Below, piece after piece: positions 1-9,760 of a stretch of 28,604 nt of DNA. Position numbers and translations under genes: made by a program. Below the pieces are notes generated by a model. The model was given only the letters and a program-made list of their open reading frames with translations. It was not told the origin of the DNA and did not search any database. Position 1 is the stretch's first letter; every line of letters begins with the position of its first letter. This DNA is from a virus, in the IMG/VR virus record IMGVR_UViG_3300043449_000605, positions 1 through 28,604 of that record; one strand, written 5' to 3'.

Positions 1-2241
1 ATTACCAGCAATACTGAACACTTCTGACAGGCTGACAGACGATCCCACACCAACATTGCTGTTGCTTGCAATGCTCCACCGAAGCACAGGACTGCTGCCA
101 GACACGCCCAACACCAGAGCCGAGCGGTTTTGCGATCCCGCAAGGCTGCTCAAGTAGCCTGCGGCAGCAGGGTTCGGACGAACTCCCGTGCCGATCACCA
201 AGTTTGCCGTGGAATACTCCGTACCAATCACGGCTTTGCTCACAGCAGTCACGCCCTGTGCTGCATCGCCAGTGTTTCTCACTACAATAAGGTCTTGACC
301 TTGTGGTGTCGCGGCAAGAGTCTTGCCCAAACGCATCGAACCGTTCACATCCAGCGGCAGCAGTATGCGGCTCTGACTACTCGTTCCCGCGTTCCACGCA
401 GACCACTGTCCACCGATTCCCACATAACCTCCGCACGATCCAACCGTGGCGGTGTCGTACTGATATCCCGTGGAAATGGTAATGGTTTCCTTGCCACCAA
501 CAGTGGTGTCGTACACGCCAATCGTCAGGTCGCCAGTGATTCCGCTGCGAATGTCGCTCACCAAGAATTCGGTCAAGTCCGCAGCAGTTACACCCACAGC
601 CGCGCCACGAACATCTCCGCGATACGAGAACAGGTATCCGCTGCCTGCACCCGTAGCCATGAACAGGGGCTTACGAACCTGTCCGTCTGCTGATGGAGCA
701 GATGTTGTATACGATGCCGTTGCGCTCTCGAACGCGCCGCTTGTACCAGCGCAGTTCGTGTTGAGGAAATGCACGCTTCCGATGTCGCCCGAGAGTGAAG
801 GAGACAGACCCGCAACATCAAAGAATCCGTCCATGAGAATATCAAACGACTCGTATGCCTGTGTGCCTGATCCTGTTGCGCCGATCAGGTCGATCACCAT
901 GCCCGCGACTTCTGCCTCCTCCGAGGAGTTTGCCTGAGCCTTTACATAGATGCCGCCTGAATAATTTGCTTCAAGGGTTTCTCCTGCGCCAACGCTATAG
1001 GAAAGCGTGACACCAGTGGGGTAAGCCTTGAACCGCACCACATCGCCCTTGTTGAAGCGGTTGATCTGAAAAATGCGAGTGGCAACCGAAGAAGCATTCG
1101 CAAGGTTCAGCGGCGAGGCAAGCACACCACCCGTGAACGGCAGCACAACCGCCGAGGTGGAACTTGTTGCAATGAGTACAGCCTTGTGAACCGATCCAGA
1201 TGCAGTAGGCTGAACTGAGGTGAGTTTTCCTGAGTTGTAGGGTGACAGGTAGTAGGTTCTGCCTGCCTGTAAAGCACCACCACTGTCGGTTTCGCCAGAA
1301 AAATCACCAATTATTTCACCGATGAAGGTGAGTTCGAATGTGGTGGAGTCTATGGATTTAGAAACGATTCCGAGTACTTCTGCGTTTTCAGAAGAGTTAG
1401 CCAATGCACGCACATAATCAGTGCCATCAAATCGCACAACGGCTCCAATATTGAACCCATGTGCAGTCGATGTTTTAACCACTTTTCTGTTTGCACCATC
1501 CGAAATATTCACAAACGGACGGGTTCCATAAGCACTACCGCTGTACACCTCAATGAAGGCAGTAGAACCAGTAGGAGCATATCGCTCAAACTTTAGTGTT
1601 CGGTCGTATGTGGTTCCTGTTCCATCCAAACGGATCTGTAGTCCGTGTTCGGCTGTTCCGCCTCCGTCTATGCGAATACCGCTGCCGTGAACAGGCAAGA
1701 CTCCGCTAGAGTGAGGAACGATTCCGAATGTTGATCCGTTTATTCCAATGTGCGAGTTAGACCTCCACACACCAGTCAGACCATGAACCTGATCGTATTG
1801 CCACAGCCACTCTGCGGTGTTTCCGCTGCCACGCTTGAGCAAAAGACCACCACCGCCAGCGGTGTTGATGTTTGCATCACTCGCTGCTGCCGTGTCTCCT
1901 AGAACTATAGCGTAGTCATCAATCGTGACAACATTCGCATTCACCGTGAATGTGCTGGCATTGAATGTAACATCCCCGTTGAATGTCACTCCGCTGCTGA
2001 ACACCACGGGATTCAGGAATGTGACTCCCTTGCCCACATTGTCTGCAATTTCGGCTTGGAGTGTTCCGCCAGCAGCAGTGGAAACAGAAATAGACGAAGA
2101 ACTCACGCCTTCGTACACCCGCATCTTGTTCAGTTTATATGTCTGCGTGTTCGTGGTGTCACGCCAAACATTAAAGTTGTCACCCAACTCCACGCTGGGA
2201 ATCTGATAGGTGTTTACATCTGGTCCTGTGCTTGCTGCCAT
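1..2241 (-). CDS. Large tail-fibre-like structural protein (3' end beyond window)
   Basis: An ATG at 2241 opens a minus-strand frame that stays open for all 747 codons to the left edge, so the C-terminus is missing. The protein begins MAASTGPDVNTYQIP. Near residues 105-145 it has a motif (VTIDDYAIVLGDT, then a Gly-rich LLLKRG and a Trp) that recurs in cyanophage T4-like tail fibres. It is rich in Gly, Ser, Thr and Val, with no transmembrane segment seen. Two copies of a module carrying V(R/K)A-ANSSE-AEV-G(I/M)V lie at about residues 274-295 and 430-451. A GGAAGAG sequence about 10 nt upstream can serve as the ribosome site, and the gene starts 3 nt after the 61-aa gene. It is probably a host-contact fibre or baseplate appendage; which T4 fibre it replaces cannot be said. 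Plus-strand frames here are shadows. Confidence 0.82.
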   Translation of the reverse strand, partial: MAASTGPDVNTYQIPSVELGDNFNVWRDTTNTQTYKLNKMRVYEGVSSSSISVSTAAGGTLQAEIADNVGKGVTFLNPVVFSSGVTFNGDVTFNASTFTVNANVVTIDDYAIVLGDTAAASDANINTAGGGGLLLKRGSGNTAEWLWQYDQVHGLTGVWRSNSHIGINGSTFGIVPHSSGVLPVHGSGIRIDGGGTAEHGLQIRLDGTGTTYDRTLKFERYAPTGSTAFIEVYSGSAYGTRPFVNISDGANRKVVKTSTAHGFNIGAVVRFDGTDYVRALANSSENAEVLGIVSKSIDSTTFELTFIGEIIGDFSGETDSGGALQAGRTYYLSPYNSGKLTSVQPTASGSVHKAVLIATSSTSAVVLPFTGGVLASPLNLANASSVATRIFQINRFNKGDVVRFKAYPTGVTLSYSVGAGETLEANYSGGIYVKAQANSSEEAEVAGMVIDLIGATGSGTQAYESFDILMDGFFDVAGLSPSLSGDIGSVHFLNTNCAGTSGAFESATASYTTSAPSADGQVRKPLFMATGAGSGYLFSYRGDVRGAAVGVTAADLTEFLVSDIRSGITGDLTIGVYDTTVGGKETITISTGYQYDTATVGSCGGYVGIGGQWSAWNAGTSSQSRILLPLDVNGSMRLGKTLAATPQGQDLIVVRNTGDAAQGVTAVSKAVIGTEYSTANLVIGTGVRPNPAAAGYLSSLAGSQNRSALVLGVSGSSPVLRWSIASNSNVGVGSSVSLSEVFSIAGN

Positions 2242-2244
2242 AGG

Positions 2245-2430
2245 TTAGTTGCTCTTCCGTGTGTTCAGTAGCGACCGTATTTCCTGAAGTTCCGCTTTCA
2301 GGGTATTTATCTCGGATTTCAGTGACTCCACCTCTTGCTCCGCGTTCTTTTTTGCTCTGAAGTCTTCCGCAGTCTTCGGATCAACCAAAAGCACATGAGT
2401 GTTCAGCGGATGCCTAGTGTATCTGCTCAT
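2245..2430 (-). CDS. Small coiled-coil protein, unknown function
   Basis: This gene encodes 61 residues. After a basic N-terminus (MSRYTRHPLNTH), the stretch from about residue 23 to 56 is rich in Glu, Lys, Leu and Ala with heptad-like Leu/Ile spacing, so it is probably a single amphipathic helix forming a coiled coil. Its ATG overlaps the stop of the 1656-aa gene (ATGA, 2427-2430), and its own stop is 3 nt before the start of the fibre-like gene. That indicates translational coupling in the structural operon. I do not recognise a family. Position suggests a small trimerising or attachment factor for the neighbouring fibre, but this is inference from context only. Confidence 0.7.
   Translation of the reverse strand: MSRYTRHPLNTHVLLVDPKTAEDFRAKKNAEQEVESLKSEINTLKAELQEIRSLLNTRKSN
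2304..2311 (-). promoter_or_regulatory. Possible T4-like late promoter element (GATAAATA)
   Basis: On the minus strand 2311 to 2304 reads GATAAATA followed by CCC. It differs by one base from the T4 late core TATAAATA and resembles the other elements in this window. It lies inside the 61-aa gene, 62 nt before the ATG of the fibre-like gene, so it could give that gene extra late transcription. The spacing is longer than the 30-31 nt seen at the better candidates, so this is tentative. Confidence 0.35.
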
Positions 2431-5400
2431 TGGATGAAACTCACCGTTCGAATGTTTCTCGCAGCAGGAGTCTTGTAGTAGGTTTGTGACGAGGAGTTCG
2501 TCAGCAAGTCTACGCGAATCTGATAGGACTTGAATGAACTGCTTGTGGGTGCCACTCGGAAATACACTTCACGGAAATCAATCTCGCTGGTGCTGTTGAA
2601 TGCACCCGTGACCCGTGTCGCGGTCTGCCAAGTCTTGCTGAAAATGTCATCCTCACCCTCCACGCTGAATCGGTAATACACCGCAATCGAACTTCCTGTT
2701 GGAATATTTGAATCAACAAACACCGCCAGTCCGTTTGAAGACAGTTCCTGTGGCAACTCCACAACACGGGACACATAGGTGGATCGGGTCAGTGCAGACG
2801 GTGAGAACAGGGTCATGCTCGCGGCATACAGGGTTTGAGTGTCCACCACTGGCGAAATAGTGGTGTCTGAACCCCGAGTCATGGTGTATCTAAGAGTTGG
2901 GTTGCTGGTGAACAGAGAAGTCAAGTACAACGATTCTCTGTTCAAGAATGTCACAGAATTGTTTTCCGTTCCAATCGTTCTGCTGATGGTGCTTCCTTCA
3001 GGAATTATTTCAGAAGAAGACAGGTTCAGAACCTGTGCGTTCGTGGCAGAGGACACGGTGTAGTTCACCGTTCCATTCGATTGGAACTCACATCGCTTCA
3101 CCTTGAACATGAGATCGGTAACATTGTCTGCCACCGCTGAACCGATTCCTTGTGGTGCAAACAGAGTACCAACAAGTTGATTGTTTCCTGCTCGTCCCGT
3201 AGTGGCATCCTGATTCTGCAAACCATTGATTGCCGAATCAGCCGCATACAGTTCATAGTCATCACTATTTGCCAGCACACAGATTGCGTACTCGCCTGGT
3301 TCAAGGTAAACAGGACTGCTGAACGCAAATTGTGTTTCAGTGGGAGACACGGAGTTTGCGTTCACTGCGCTAGGCAGCAGCGTGACTGTGCTGAATGGCA
3401 GCACAACAGACGGTGACGGATATCCAGATATTGTTGGGCGGATCTGTACCGTGACAGGAAGAGCCGAGTCCTTTTTGCTGAAATACAGGGACACACTGCT
3501 CAAGAATATTCCGTTCGGGTTCGTCTTCTTGTCCACGAAGAATGTCTGCGAAAGCGGATCACTCCAGTGAGTGCTTTCCACCGAATCAATGTCTCGGTTG
3601 AACGGATCTTTGGAGACAGTTTCGCTGCTTGTGAGTTGCCGCCGAAGTTCAGGTGGACGAGTGGAATACGAACCCGATTCTCTTTGTGAAAGCACTCCTG
3701 TGCAGTGATACACTGCTTCTGCTGCTATGGTAGAATTGGCAACAACAGCAGAATCAGAAATACGCACAACTCTGCTACCACTCAAGAAAGTACCAGCACT
3801 GATCCCGAACGATACCGAGCAAGATCCACTAGCGTCTGTGGATATGCCTGTCTTGACCACTTCTCCATCAAAATAGAGAGACAGTCCTGTTACATTTGGC
3901 TTTAATCCTCTGACTGTTGCAGTAATGTTTGTCTGCACAGGAATATACGGAACCACGCTCTGATCCACAACACGAGAGCCAATAGTCTTCTTGATGCGAT
4001 TCTTCAGTCTGCGTGTGCGGATAAAGTTGCTGGTCTTCTGATTCGTAGATTCAATCTTTCTTGACACACCAAACCGAACGCTTCCAGAGTTTACCGATGG
4101 AATGGCAGAATCAGAATTTGCGTGGGGCAGTTCCACGATACGCTTCTGAACATCGTCCTGTTCTTCTTCAATCTGCTCAATACCTGTCCATAGGCTTTCC
4201 CAATCGTTCCACTGCGTACCGAATCCACGGTCGTTGTTGGCGTTGGACGACAGCCAGTTGTCGTTTTCCATCAAGGCATTTGTCTTTACAACAGGACGAT
4301 ATCCCGTGTCGTAGTACGGCTCAACCGAGCGGCTGAGTTTCATAAATCCAAGCCAGTTTACCGTGTTAGACGGATTGATCTTTACGGTCTTGGTGTACTG
4401 ATTGTTGGAGATATAGGTTGCTCCGCTGTAACTCAGCGTAAGCAATCCATCCGAAGACAGTGTTGTACCGTTGTGGGACGGCGCACCGAAACTAATGTTT
4501 TCTGTGCGGAAGAACGGACGCAATTCACCTCGTTCAAAATCAATTGAACATAAGTGCTGATTGCCTGAAACATCTGCAACAGAGTGTCCATAAAATTCAT
4601 CGGACAGTATAGAAGTCTTCAGTGGTTCGGTTGCTGCAACAGCAGTACGCAAAGAACGAGCCTCTATTTCTGATTCAGACAGAGACAGTTTTGCAAATAC
4701 TTCTACTTCGTCCACCCGCTTTTCAATCTTTCCGATGTCTGCCATCGTATACCGTCTACTGTCCACAGGAGTGATGACCACATCACTTGCGTCATGTGTG
4801 TACGCAGGAACAGTCAGAACAGCAATCACAAGTCCTTCTGCTGGATCGGGTGGAGCAACTGGCGACAGATCAGGAGTTCCGCTTACCAAGAAAAACAGCG
4901 GAGATCCGTCTTCGGGATCTGCCTTCACGCACAGTTTGTCGATGCGTGGCAGATAGTGGCTGTAAGACACAGCGGTATTTTCAGCAGAACCAAACTCATA
5001 CAAGCCGTAAGGCTTGATCATCTGCGTGGTACTGTTCGCAAATGTTCGGCGGAAATCCAAGCAATTTGCCAGAGATACTGTCTTTCCTGTTCTTGGGTTC
5101 GTGTAGAGCGGTATCTTGTCGTAAGAGAAATTGGGGTTGTTGCTGTGTACATACGAGTGCTTGCCGATGAAAGGTGCAGAAGCCAGCCCCTGATGATCAA
5201 AATACGAGAAAGAAACAGTTATGGTGCGAACACCAGAAACGGTAAACAGAGCATTGTCTGTTTCAGAGTCTTTTACAAATATTCTGCCGTTTGTATAGTT
5301 TGTTTCTCGCTGACCATCATCTAGTTCAAAATACTGTGTTACATCCGTGGTAACGGCAGGAGATCCGCTGGTGTAAGTAACCGAAGACACCGCATACACA

Positions 5401-7397
5401 TCGGCTTGGTTTAATGTAAAGAACTTTCTACCAAGTGCATCCGTGCTGAAGTTTGTAGTGGTGAATTGTTGTGTGCTGTTCGTGGAAACTTTGTAGCGAT
5501 AGGTTGACAGCGTTGCGATGTTTGGGGTGTACACAACGGGCATAACCGCACGAAGACTACCAGCCGTGCCAGCAGTAAATCCTGTAGGAGCGCCAGTAAC
5601 CGTAAGAGTAACTTCATTTAGAGAAGAGTTTGTTGATAGTGTTCCGTTTCGCGGAGAGAACGCTATAGAATCTCCACGCACAAAACTAATTTCGCTAATG
5701 TCATCAGAACTTACATTGTTTGTTCCGTAGTTTTGGAATGCAAACACGCTAGAATCATCTGTTCCGATTGTGCTACTAAAGTGACTCTTGTTTACGGTAT
5801 AGGTTGTCGAGTTTCCTGTGGTAGAAACAGACACAGGAGTTGATACATCACCCACCAGTTTTGTGTATACCTTTACAGAACTGATTGCATCCAATGCGTA
5901 GCCTGGTTGCAGTTCGTACAGCAAAGACAAATCGTTTGCGCCTTGGAAAGCACCAAATACCGTTCCTGTCTGTGGGACAAACTGACCAAGAGTATGACCA
6001 GAGGAATTGTAAAGATTTGCTGTTATCGCTGTTGCTGCACTACCACTCATACCGTAGAAGAATAGCCTATAGTAATAACCAGTTGCGCCACCAGGTCCAC
6101 TAGTTACTGCTCTCTCGGGAGTCGGCAAGGCTCCATGAACACGACCTCTGCCAACAATTGCACCAGAAGCGTTGCGGAAAATTGCCTCAGCAGAACCCAT
6201 GCTTATGGTTGCTAGGTTCGTAGAGAATGTGGTTCCGAATCCTGAAGCCGTATTTCCCATGCAAACGCCAAGGTAGTTTCCGATCCCAAAAGGATAGGAC
6301 TGACCAGTTTCCGTCTGCGTTGTTCTTGCTTTTCCTAACTGTAGTGTCTGTGGGTGTACATTTTCCACTTCATGTCCAAGCACATAAGCCTTTCCGCTTC
6401 CGATTGAAAGAGAAAGAGCCGAATCAGATGTACCGTTTTTCACAGTGAGATCAAAAGGATTCACCATGTACGATCCCGACTCATCGTATGTGCGGCGAGC
6501 CAAAGCCTTTTCAATTTCACCGTATGTGATGCGGTCAACCTTCTTTGTGATCTTACCGCTCTCGAAACGCAGCAATTCCACAAAATCATCGGTGGTGGCA
6601 TCCAAATCCGTCTGATCAAGGGTCAGGACTACTTTGTAACGATCTGCTCCTGGCGCGTTGTAGTTGTACGATCCAATTGCAGGATCGCGCAAAGTGGAGT
6701 CTTCCTGTTCCGTGATAGAGTCACGGGTAACAGTGAAACCAATCTTCTTGGACAGAGTTTCAAATGCGGAGAAAGACAAGTCGCGGTAAGAAAGACCAGT
6801 AGTGGTGTACGGCGAAAAATGCTGTGTGTCGGTTCGTGCAAAAAAACCATCAACATAGAAAATTCCGCTAGAAACGGTGACTAGTTTGCAGTTGCCTGCT
6901 GTGGGATACGATTGTGTTGGAATCGCAAGTCCGTTCAGTGTAACAGAATCTTTAGAAAAATTGCATACACCTGTCGAAAAAGCAGTTCCCGACACAAAGT
7001 CCACAACAAGAATTAGATGGTTGTCGTAATCTGCATCAGGCTCAATGTAGTGTACAATTTTTGCCTCAGTGGTGTCACCCGTGACAGGAGACAGCAATAC
7101 GCCACCAACCAGAGAAGAGTAATCGGTCACCCCCTCAAGAGCGGTGCCATCGCCCACTCGCACACGAATGTATGACGAGTTTCTTACACTAATGCCACCG
7201 CCAACAATACGCGACCCGTCCTTGAATAGGTGGTCACCGATTTTTGAAATTTGATCTTGTAGGATGGTCTGTAACTGCGTGAGTTCACGCGCCTGCAAAG
7301 CGTAACCAGGCTTGAAGAGGACACGCAGGAACCCCTTGTCTGCATCAAAGTCGTCATAATACGGATTGATGTTGAAAATTCGTGGGTCGTAAGCCAT
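2427..7397 (-). CDS. Giant DUF4815-type virion structural protein
   Basis: This is a 1656-residue protein. The N-terminus has NPYYDDFD, then VLFKPGYALQARELTQLQTI and a DHLFKDGS motif, which I recognise as the DUF4815 signature of large structural proteins in T4-like cyanophages and marine myophages. A C-terminal region at about residues 1279-1435 (SQTFFVDKK, GIFLSSVSLYFSKKD, PVYLEPGEYAICVL) matches a beta-rich module common in these proteins. Acidic helical segments near residues 1090-1110 (EQIEEEQDDVQKRIVELP) may form a coiled coil. A good ribosome site (AAGAGGAA) precedes the ATG. The gene follows gp8 by 9 nt, in the position where T4 has gp9-gp12, so it is probably a peripheral baseplate or fibre-attachment component. 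It is not T4 gp10 by sequence. Confidence 0.85.
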   Translation of the reverse strand: MAYDPRIFNINPYYDDFDADKGFLRVLFKPGYALQARELTQLQTILQDQISKIGDHLFKDGSRIVGGGISVRNSSYIRVRVGDGTALEGVTDYSSLVGGVLLSPVTGDTTEAKIVHYIEPDADYDNHLILVVDFVSGTAFSTGVCNFSKDSVTLNGLAIPTQSYPTAGNCKLVTVSSGIFYVDGFFARTDTQHFSPYTTTGLSYRDLSFSAFETLSKKIGFTVTRDSITEQEDSTLRDPAIGSYNYNAPGADRYKVVLTLDQTDLDATTDDFVELLRFESGKITKKVDRITYGEIEKALARRTYDESGSYMVNPFDLTVKNGTSDSALSLSIGSGKAYVLGHEVENVHPQTLQLGKARTTQTETGQSYPFGIGNYLGVCMGNTASGFGTTFSTNLATISMGSAEAIFRNASGAIVGRGRVHGALPTPERAVTSGPGGATGYYYRLFFYGMSGSAATAITANLYNSSGHTLGQFVPQTGTVFGAFQGANDLSLLYELQPGYALDAISSVKVYTKLVGDVSTPVSVSTTGNSTTYTVNKSHFSSTIGTDDSSVFAFQNYGTNNVSSDDISEISFVRGDSIAFSPRNGTLSTNSSLNEVTLTVTGAPTGFTAGTAGSLRAVMPVVYTPNIATLSTYRYKVSTNSTQQFTTTNFSTDALGRKFFTLNQADVYAVSSVTYTSGSPAVTTDVTQYFELDDGQRETNYTNGRIFVKDSETDNALFTVSGVRTITVSFSYFDHQGLASAPFIGKHSYVHSNNPNFSYDKIPLYTNPRTGKTVSLANCLDFRRTFANSTTQMIKPYGLYEFGSAENTAVSYSHYLPRIDKLCVKADPEDGSPLFFLVSGTPDLSPVAPPDPAEGLVIAVLTVPAYTHDASDVVITPVDSRRYTMADIGKIEKRVDEVEVFAKLSLSESEIEARSLRTAVAATEPLKTSILSDEFYGHSVADVSGNQHLCSIDFERGELRPFFRTENISFGAPSHNGTTLSSDGLLTLSYSGATYISNNQYTKTVKINPSNTVNWLGFMKLSRSVEPYYDTGYRPVVKTNALMENDNWLSSNANNDRGFGTQWNDWESLWTGIEQIEEEQDDVQKRIVELPHANSDSAIPSVNSGSVRFGVSRKIESTNQKTSNFIRTRRLKNRIKKTIGSRVVDQSVVPYIPVQTNITATVRGLKPNVTGLSLYFDGEVVKTGISTDASGSCSVSFGISAGTFLSGSRVVRISDSAVVANSTIAAEAVYHCTGVLSQRESGSYSTRPPELRRQLTSSETVSKDPFNRDIDSVESTHWSDPLSQTFFVDKKTNPNGIFLSSVSLYFSKKDSALPVTVQIRPTISGYPSPSVVLPFSTVTLLPSAVNANSVSPTETQFAFSSPVYLEPGEYAICVLANSDDYELYAADSAINGLQNQDATTGRAGNNQLVGTLFAPQGIGSAVADNVTDLMFKVKRCEFQSNGTVNYTVSSATNAQVLNLSSSEIIPEGSTISRTIGTENNSVTFLNRESLYLTSLFTSNPTLRYTMTRGSDTTISPVVDTQTLYAASMTLFSPSALTRSTYVSRVVELPQELSSNGLAVFVDSNIPTGSSIAVYYRFSVEGEDDIFSKTWQTATRVTGAFNSTSEIDFREVYFRVAPTSSSFKSYQIRVDLLTNSSSQTYYKTPAARNIRTVSFIQ

Positions 7398-7406
7398 ATG
7401 TTCCTC

Positions 7407-9749
7407 TTAGAAGCCTAGTCTGAGCCTGAATTCTTCTTCTTGGGCGCGTGTTCTCTGAATGGGTCGCACATTGTCTATGTATAACACCTCGCCCGAGGTT
7501 CGATCTATATCAGGCAGGTCAACCGAAGCCACAATATGACCACCCAATTGAGTGCCAGTCAGCCCATCGGTCTGCACGCTCTTGAACTCTCCAAGCACAT
7601 CAGACAGATACAGTTTTCCATACGAACTGTTCACAAATTCCCAGTCGTAGACCACTCCGCGAGCATAGTGTCCGAACTGCGCAGTAACTCCTTGCTCAAT
7701 CACATCTCCATTGCTGTAGGAGTTTTGGGTGAGAGTAGAGTATGTGGTGTCGATTGCTCCTGTGGCAGCACTGACGCTAGTGGAAATGTGCAGCACATGA
7801 AGTCCTCGGTATGAGGGAGTCTGATCCAGATCAAAATAGGCTTGGCTTGTCTCAACAACCTTGTACAGAGTTTGGTTGTTTGCAGAGTCCGCAACGAATT
7901 GAGCCGCACCAAGTCCATCAGTGTTGGTTACCCAAACACTCTCTCCGTATCGCGGAGTCACGCTTGAAACAGTTCCTGTAGCAGCAGAATCTGATCCAAC
8001 CACAGAATAACCACTCACAAAACTGTTGTCTGTGGTGAGCCGCACATCTAGCGTTCTTCCGCTGACAGTCAAAACCTTGGCACTAGAAATCAGATCATAT
8101 CCATAAGAAATTCCCGATCCCAAAACTGTTCCTGCGGGAATGGTCTGACTGACAATTTCGTTTTGCAAAAAGTTCGGACTCAAGTCTGCATTCATCGTAA
8201 GCACATAATCGTTGTTTCGATCTTGCTTTGTGATGAAGCGTCCAGAGGTGTTCAGAGTTTTCAGAGTGATCGTGTTGTTTGTCGTGGAAGTAGCCTTGAC
8301 TCCAGATACCTTTGCAGCCGAGTATGACTCTTTTCCGATTATGAGGTTTGCGGCACTCAAATCGAAGATGCTTTGATCCACAGCCGTGCCTACAGGTATG
8401 AGAGTTATGTCTCTGTAGTACAGATTTTCTTTTCCTGCAACAACTCCTGTGCCATCTCCTAACAACGGATTCTTGATGATTCCAAACTGTCTGTAGGAAC
8501 CACCGCCCACAATATTCTCTGCATCGGTTTCGGAAACCTCTACGATGATCAGAATATCCTTTACATTCAGTTCTTTGAGAATGTTGCTGCCATGACCGCC
8601 CTTGGGAGACAACACCACACGCAAAGACGGATGCACGGTAACGGCAGTTTTAGGACTAGTTACTTCTGCAAGAATCTTGGAGTAATTAGATCCGCCATTC
8701 ACCACCTCAACAGATGAGATGGTTCTGTCCGTGGTCATCACGGGATAAGCATATGCGCCGCTGCCATTGCCTGTGATCCTGATGTAAGGAACGATTTCAA
8801 TTGAAGCAAAGTCGCCGTTTCCGCTAGGATCAATTGTAAAATCAATCTCATCGTCTTCGACAGTGAACACATACTCATTTGTTCCAGCAAGCACATTCGT
8901 GATGACTGCATAGTTGTTGATCTGTGCAGAATTGACGGTAGAACTATCGACACGAACCATGTAACCAATGTAATCATTGATGCTTGACACATTTGCGATT
9001 CGTGAACGAGAAGCCTCATCCGCAATCGTGATCTTCTTTACTCCATCTGTTTCGCTATATCCAGTCACATTCAGCGTATAAACGGTAGAAAACGGTTCAA
9101 CGCTTTTACTGATTGCATTAGGATACACGCCAGCAGAAGCACCAGAAGAATTGGAGACTACCATTCGCGTGACCGAACTGTTTACTGCCTCTGCCTGTGT
9201 GTTGTATTGATTTTGTGTTTCCGTGTCACTGCTGACGGTCGCAAAGTCTACGGGAATGTAATCCGTGAGTTCATAAGGAAGATCGCTTTCCTTTACGGTA
9301 GCGAGATACTGCCACCGATATCCGTCTGCCGTTCCGAACGGAGTGGTCAAAACCTGACTAGGCTTTTCGGTGGACTCTGCTCCGTTTCCGTTGCTCAAGC
9401 ACTTGTAGATGTTGTTCTCGTCCGTGACAACATAAAACAGTGCGGGATCAGTTTCATCAAATAGATCAATATTGTCATCATATTGATCGTAGACCGTTCC
9501 ACTCTCCCATTCGTACCGAGGCAGAGCAAAAATGATGTTCTCGGGATTCAGTTTCTTGTATCCGATGATGTCGCTCATCACCTGATATTCCGCAGCCACA
9601 CTATCAGTATACGCACTGGGGCTGTTTTCGTTTGCCCATGTGGTACCTTTACCGATGAAGAAGAAATACTGATTCTCGTTCCTCTCCAATTCGGCAAGGA
9701 AACTCTCTGCGTATGAGCGTTCGATGGATGCCTTCAGGTAACTAGCCAT
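7407..9749 (-). CDS. gp8: Baseplate wedge subunit gp8-like
   Basis: This 780-residue protein resembles T4 gp8, a wedge subunit of the contractile-tail baseplate. Shared landmarks are FIGKGTTWANENSPSAYTDS followed by a conserved (I/L)PR-W pair (LPRYEWESGTVYDQ), the segment YKCLSNGN to TADGYRWQYLATV at about residues 115-150, SYRQFGIIKNPL near residue 425, and a C-terminal SGEVLYIDNVRPIQRT that lines up with T4 SGEMIYMENRPPI. T4 gp8 has 334 residues; the extra length here sits mainly in Ser/Thr/Val-rich beta regions between the conserved core blocks. The ATG is preceded by AAGGGG. It follows gp7 by 11 nt and precedes the DUF4815 gene by 9 nt, keeping the T4 order 6-7-8. Confidence 0.87.
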   Translation of the reverse strand: MASYLKASIERSYAESFLAELERNENQYFFFIGKGTTWANENSPSAYTDSVAAEYQVMSDIIGYKKLNPENIIFALPRYEWESGTVYDQYDDNIDLFDETDPALFYVVTDENNIYKCLSNGNGAESTEKPSQVLTTPFGTADGYRWQYLATVKESDLPYELTDYIPVDFATVSSDTETQNQYNTQAEAVNSSVTRMVVSNSSGASAGVYPNAISKSVEPFSTVYTLNVTGYSETDGVKKITIADEASRSRIANVSSINDYIGYMVRVDSSTVNSAQINNYAVITNVLAGTNEYVFTVEDDEIDFTIDPSGNGDFASIEIVPYIRITGNGSGAYAYPVMTTDRTISSVEVVNGGSNYSKILAEVTSPKTAVTVHPSLRVVLSPKGGHGSNILKELNVKDILIIVEVSETDAENIVGGGSYRQFGIIKNPLLGDGTGVVAGKENLYYRDITLIPVGTAVDQSIFDLSAANLIIGKESYSAAKVSGVKATSTTNNTITLKTLNTSGRFITKQDRNNDYVLTMNADLSPNFLQNEIVSQTIPAGTVLGSGISYGYDLISSAKVLTVSGRTLDVRLTTDNSFVSGYSVVGSDSAATGTVSSVTPRYGESVWVTNTDGLGAAQFVADSANNQTLYKVVETSQAYFDLDQTPSYRGLHVLHISTSVSAATGAIDTTYSTLTQNSYSNGDVIEQGVTAQFGHYARGVVYDWEFVNSSYGKLYLSDVLGEFKSVQTDGLTGTQLGGHIVASVDLPDIDRTSGEVLYIDNVRPIQRTRAQEEEFRLRLGF

Positions 9750-9760
9750 TCGTTTTCCCC

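Noticed and set aside
66-937. Several plus-strand open frames (up to 187 codons) in the first kilobase
   Set aside because: They lie opposite the continuous minus-strand fibre-like frame, have no ribosome sites, and their translations are rich in Arg, Ser and Cys without motifs.
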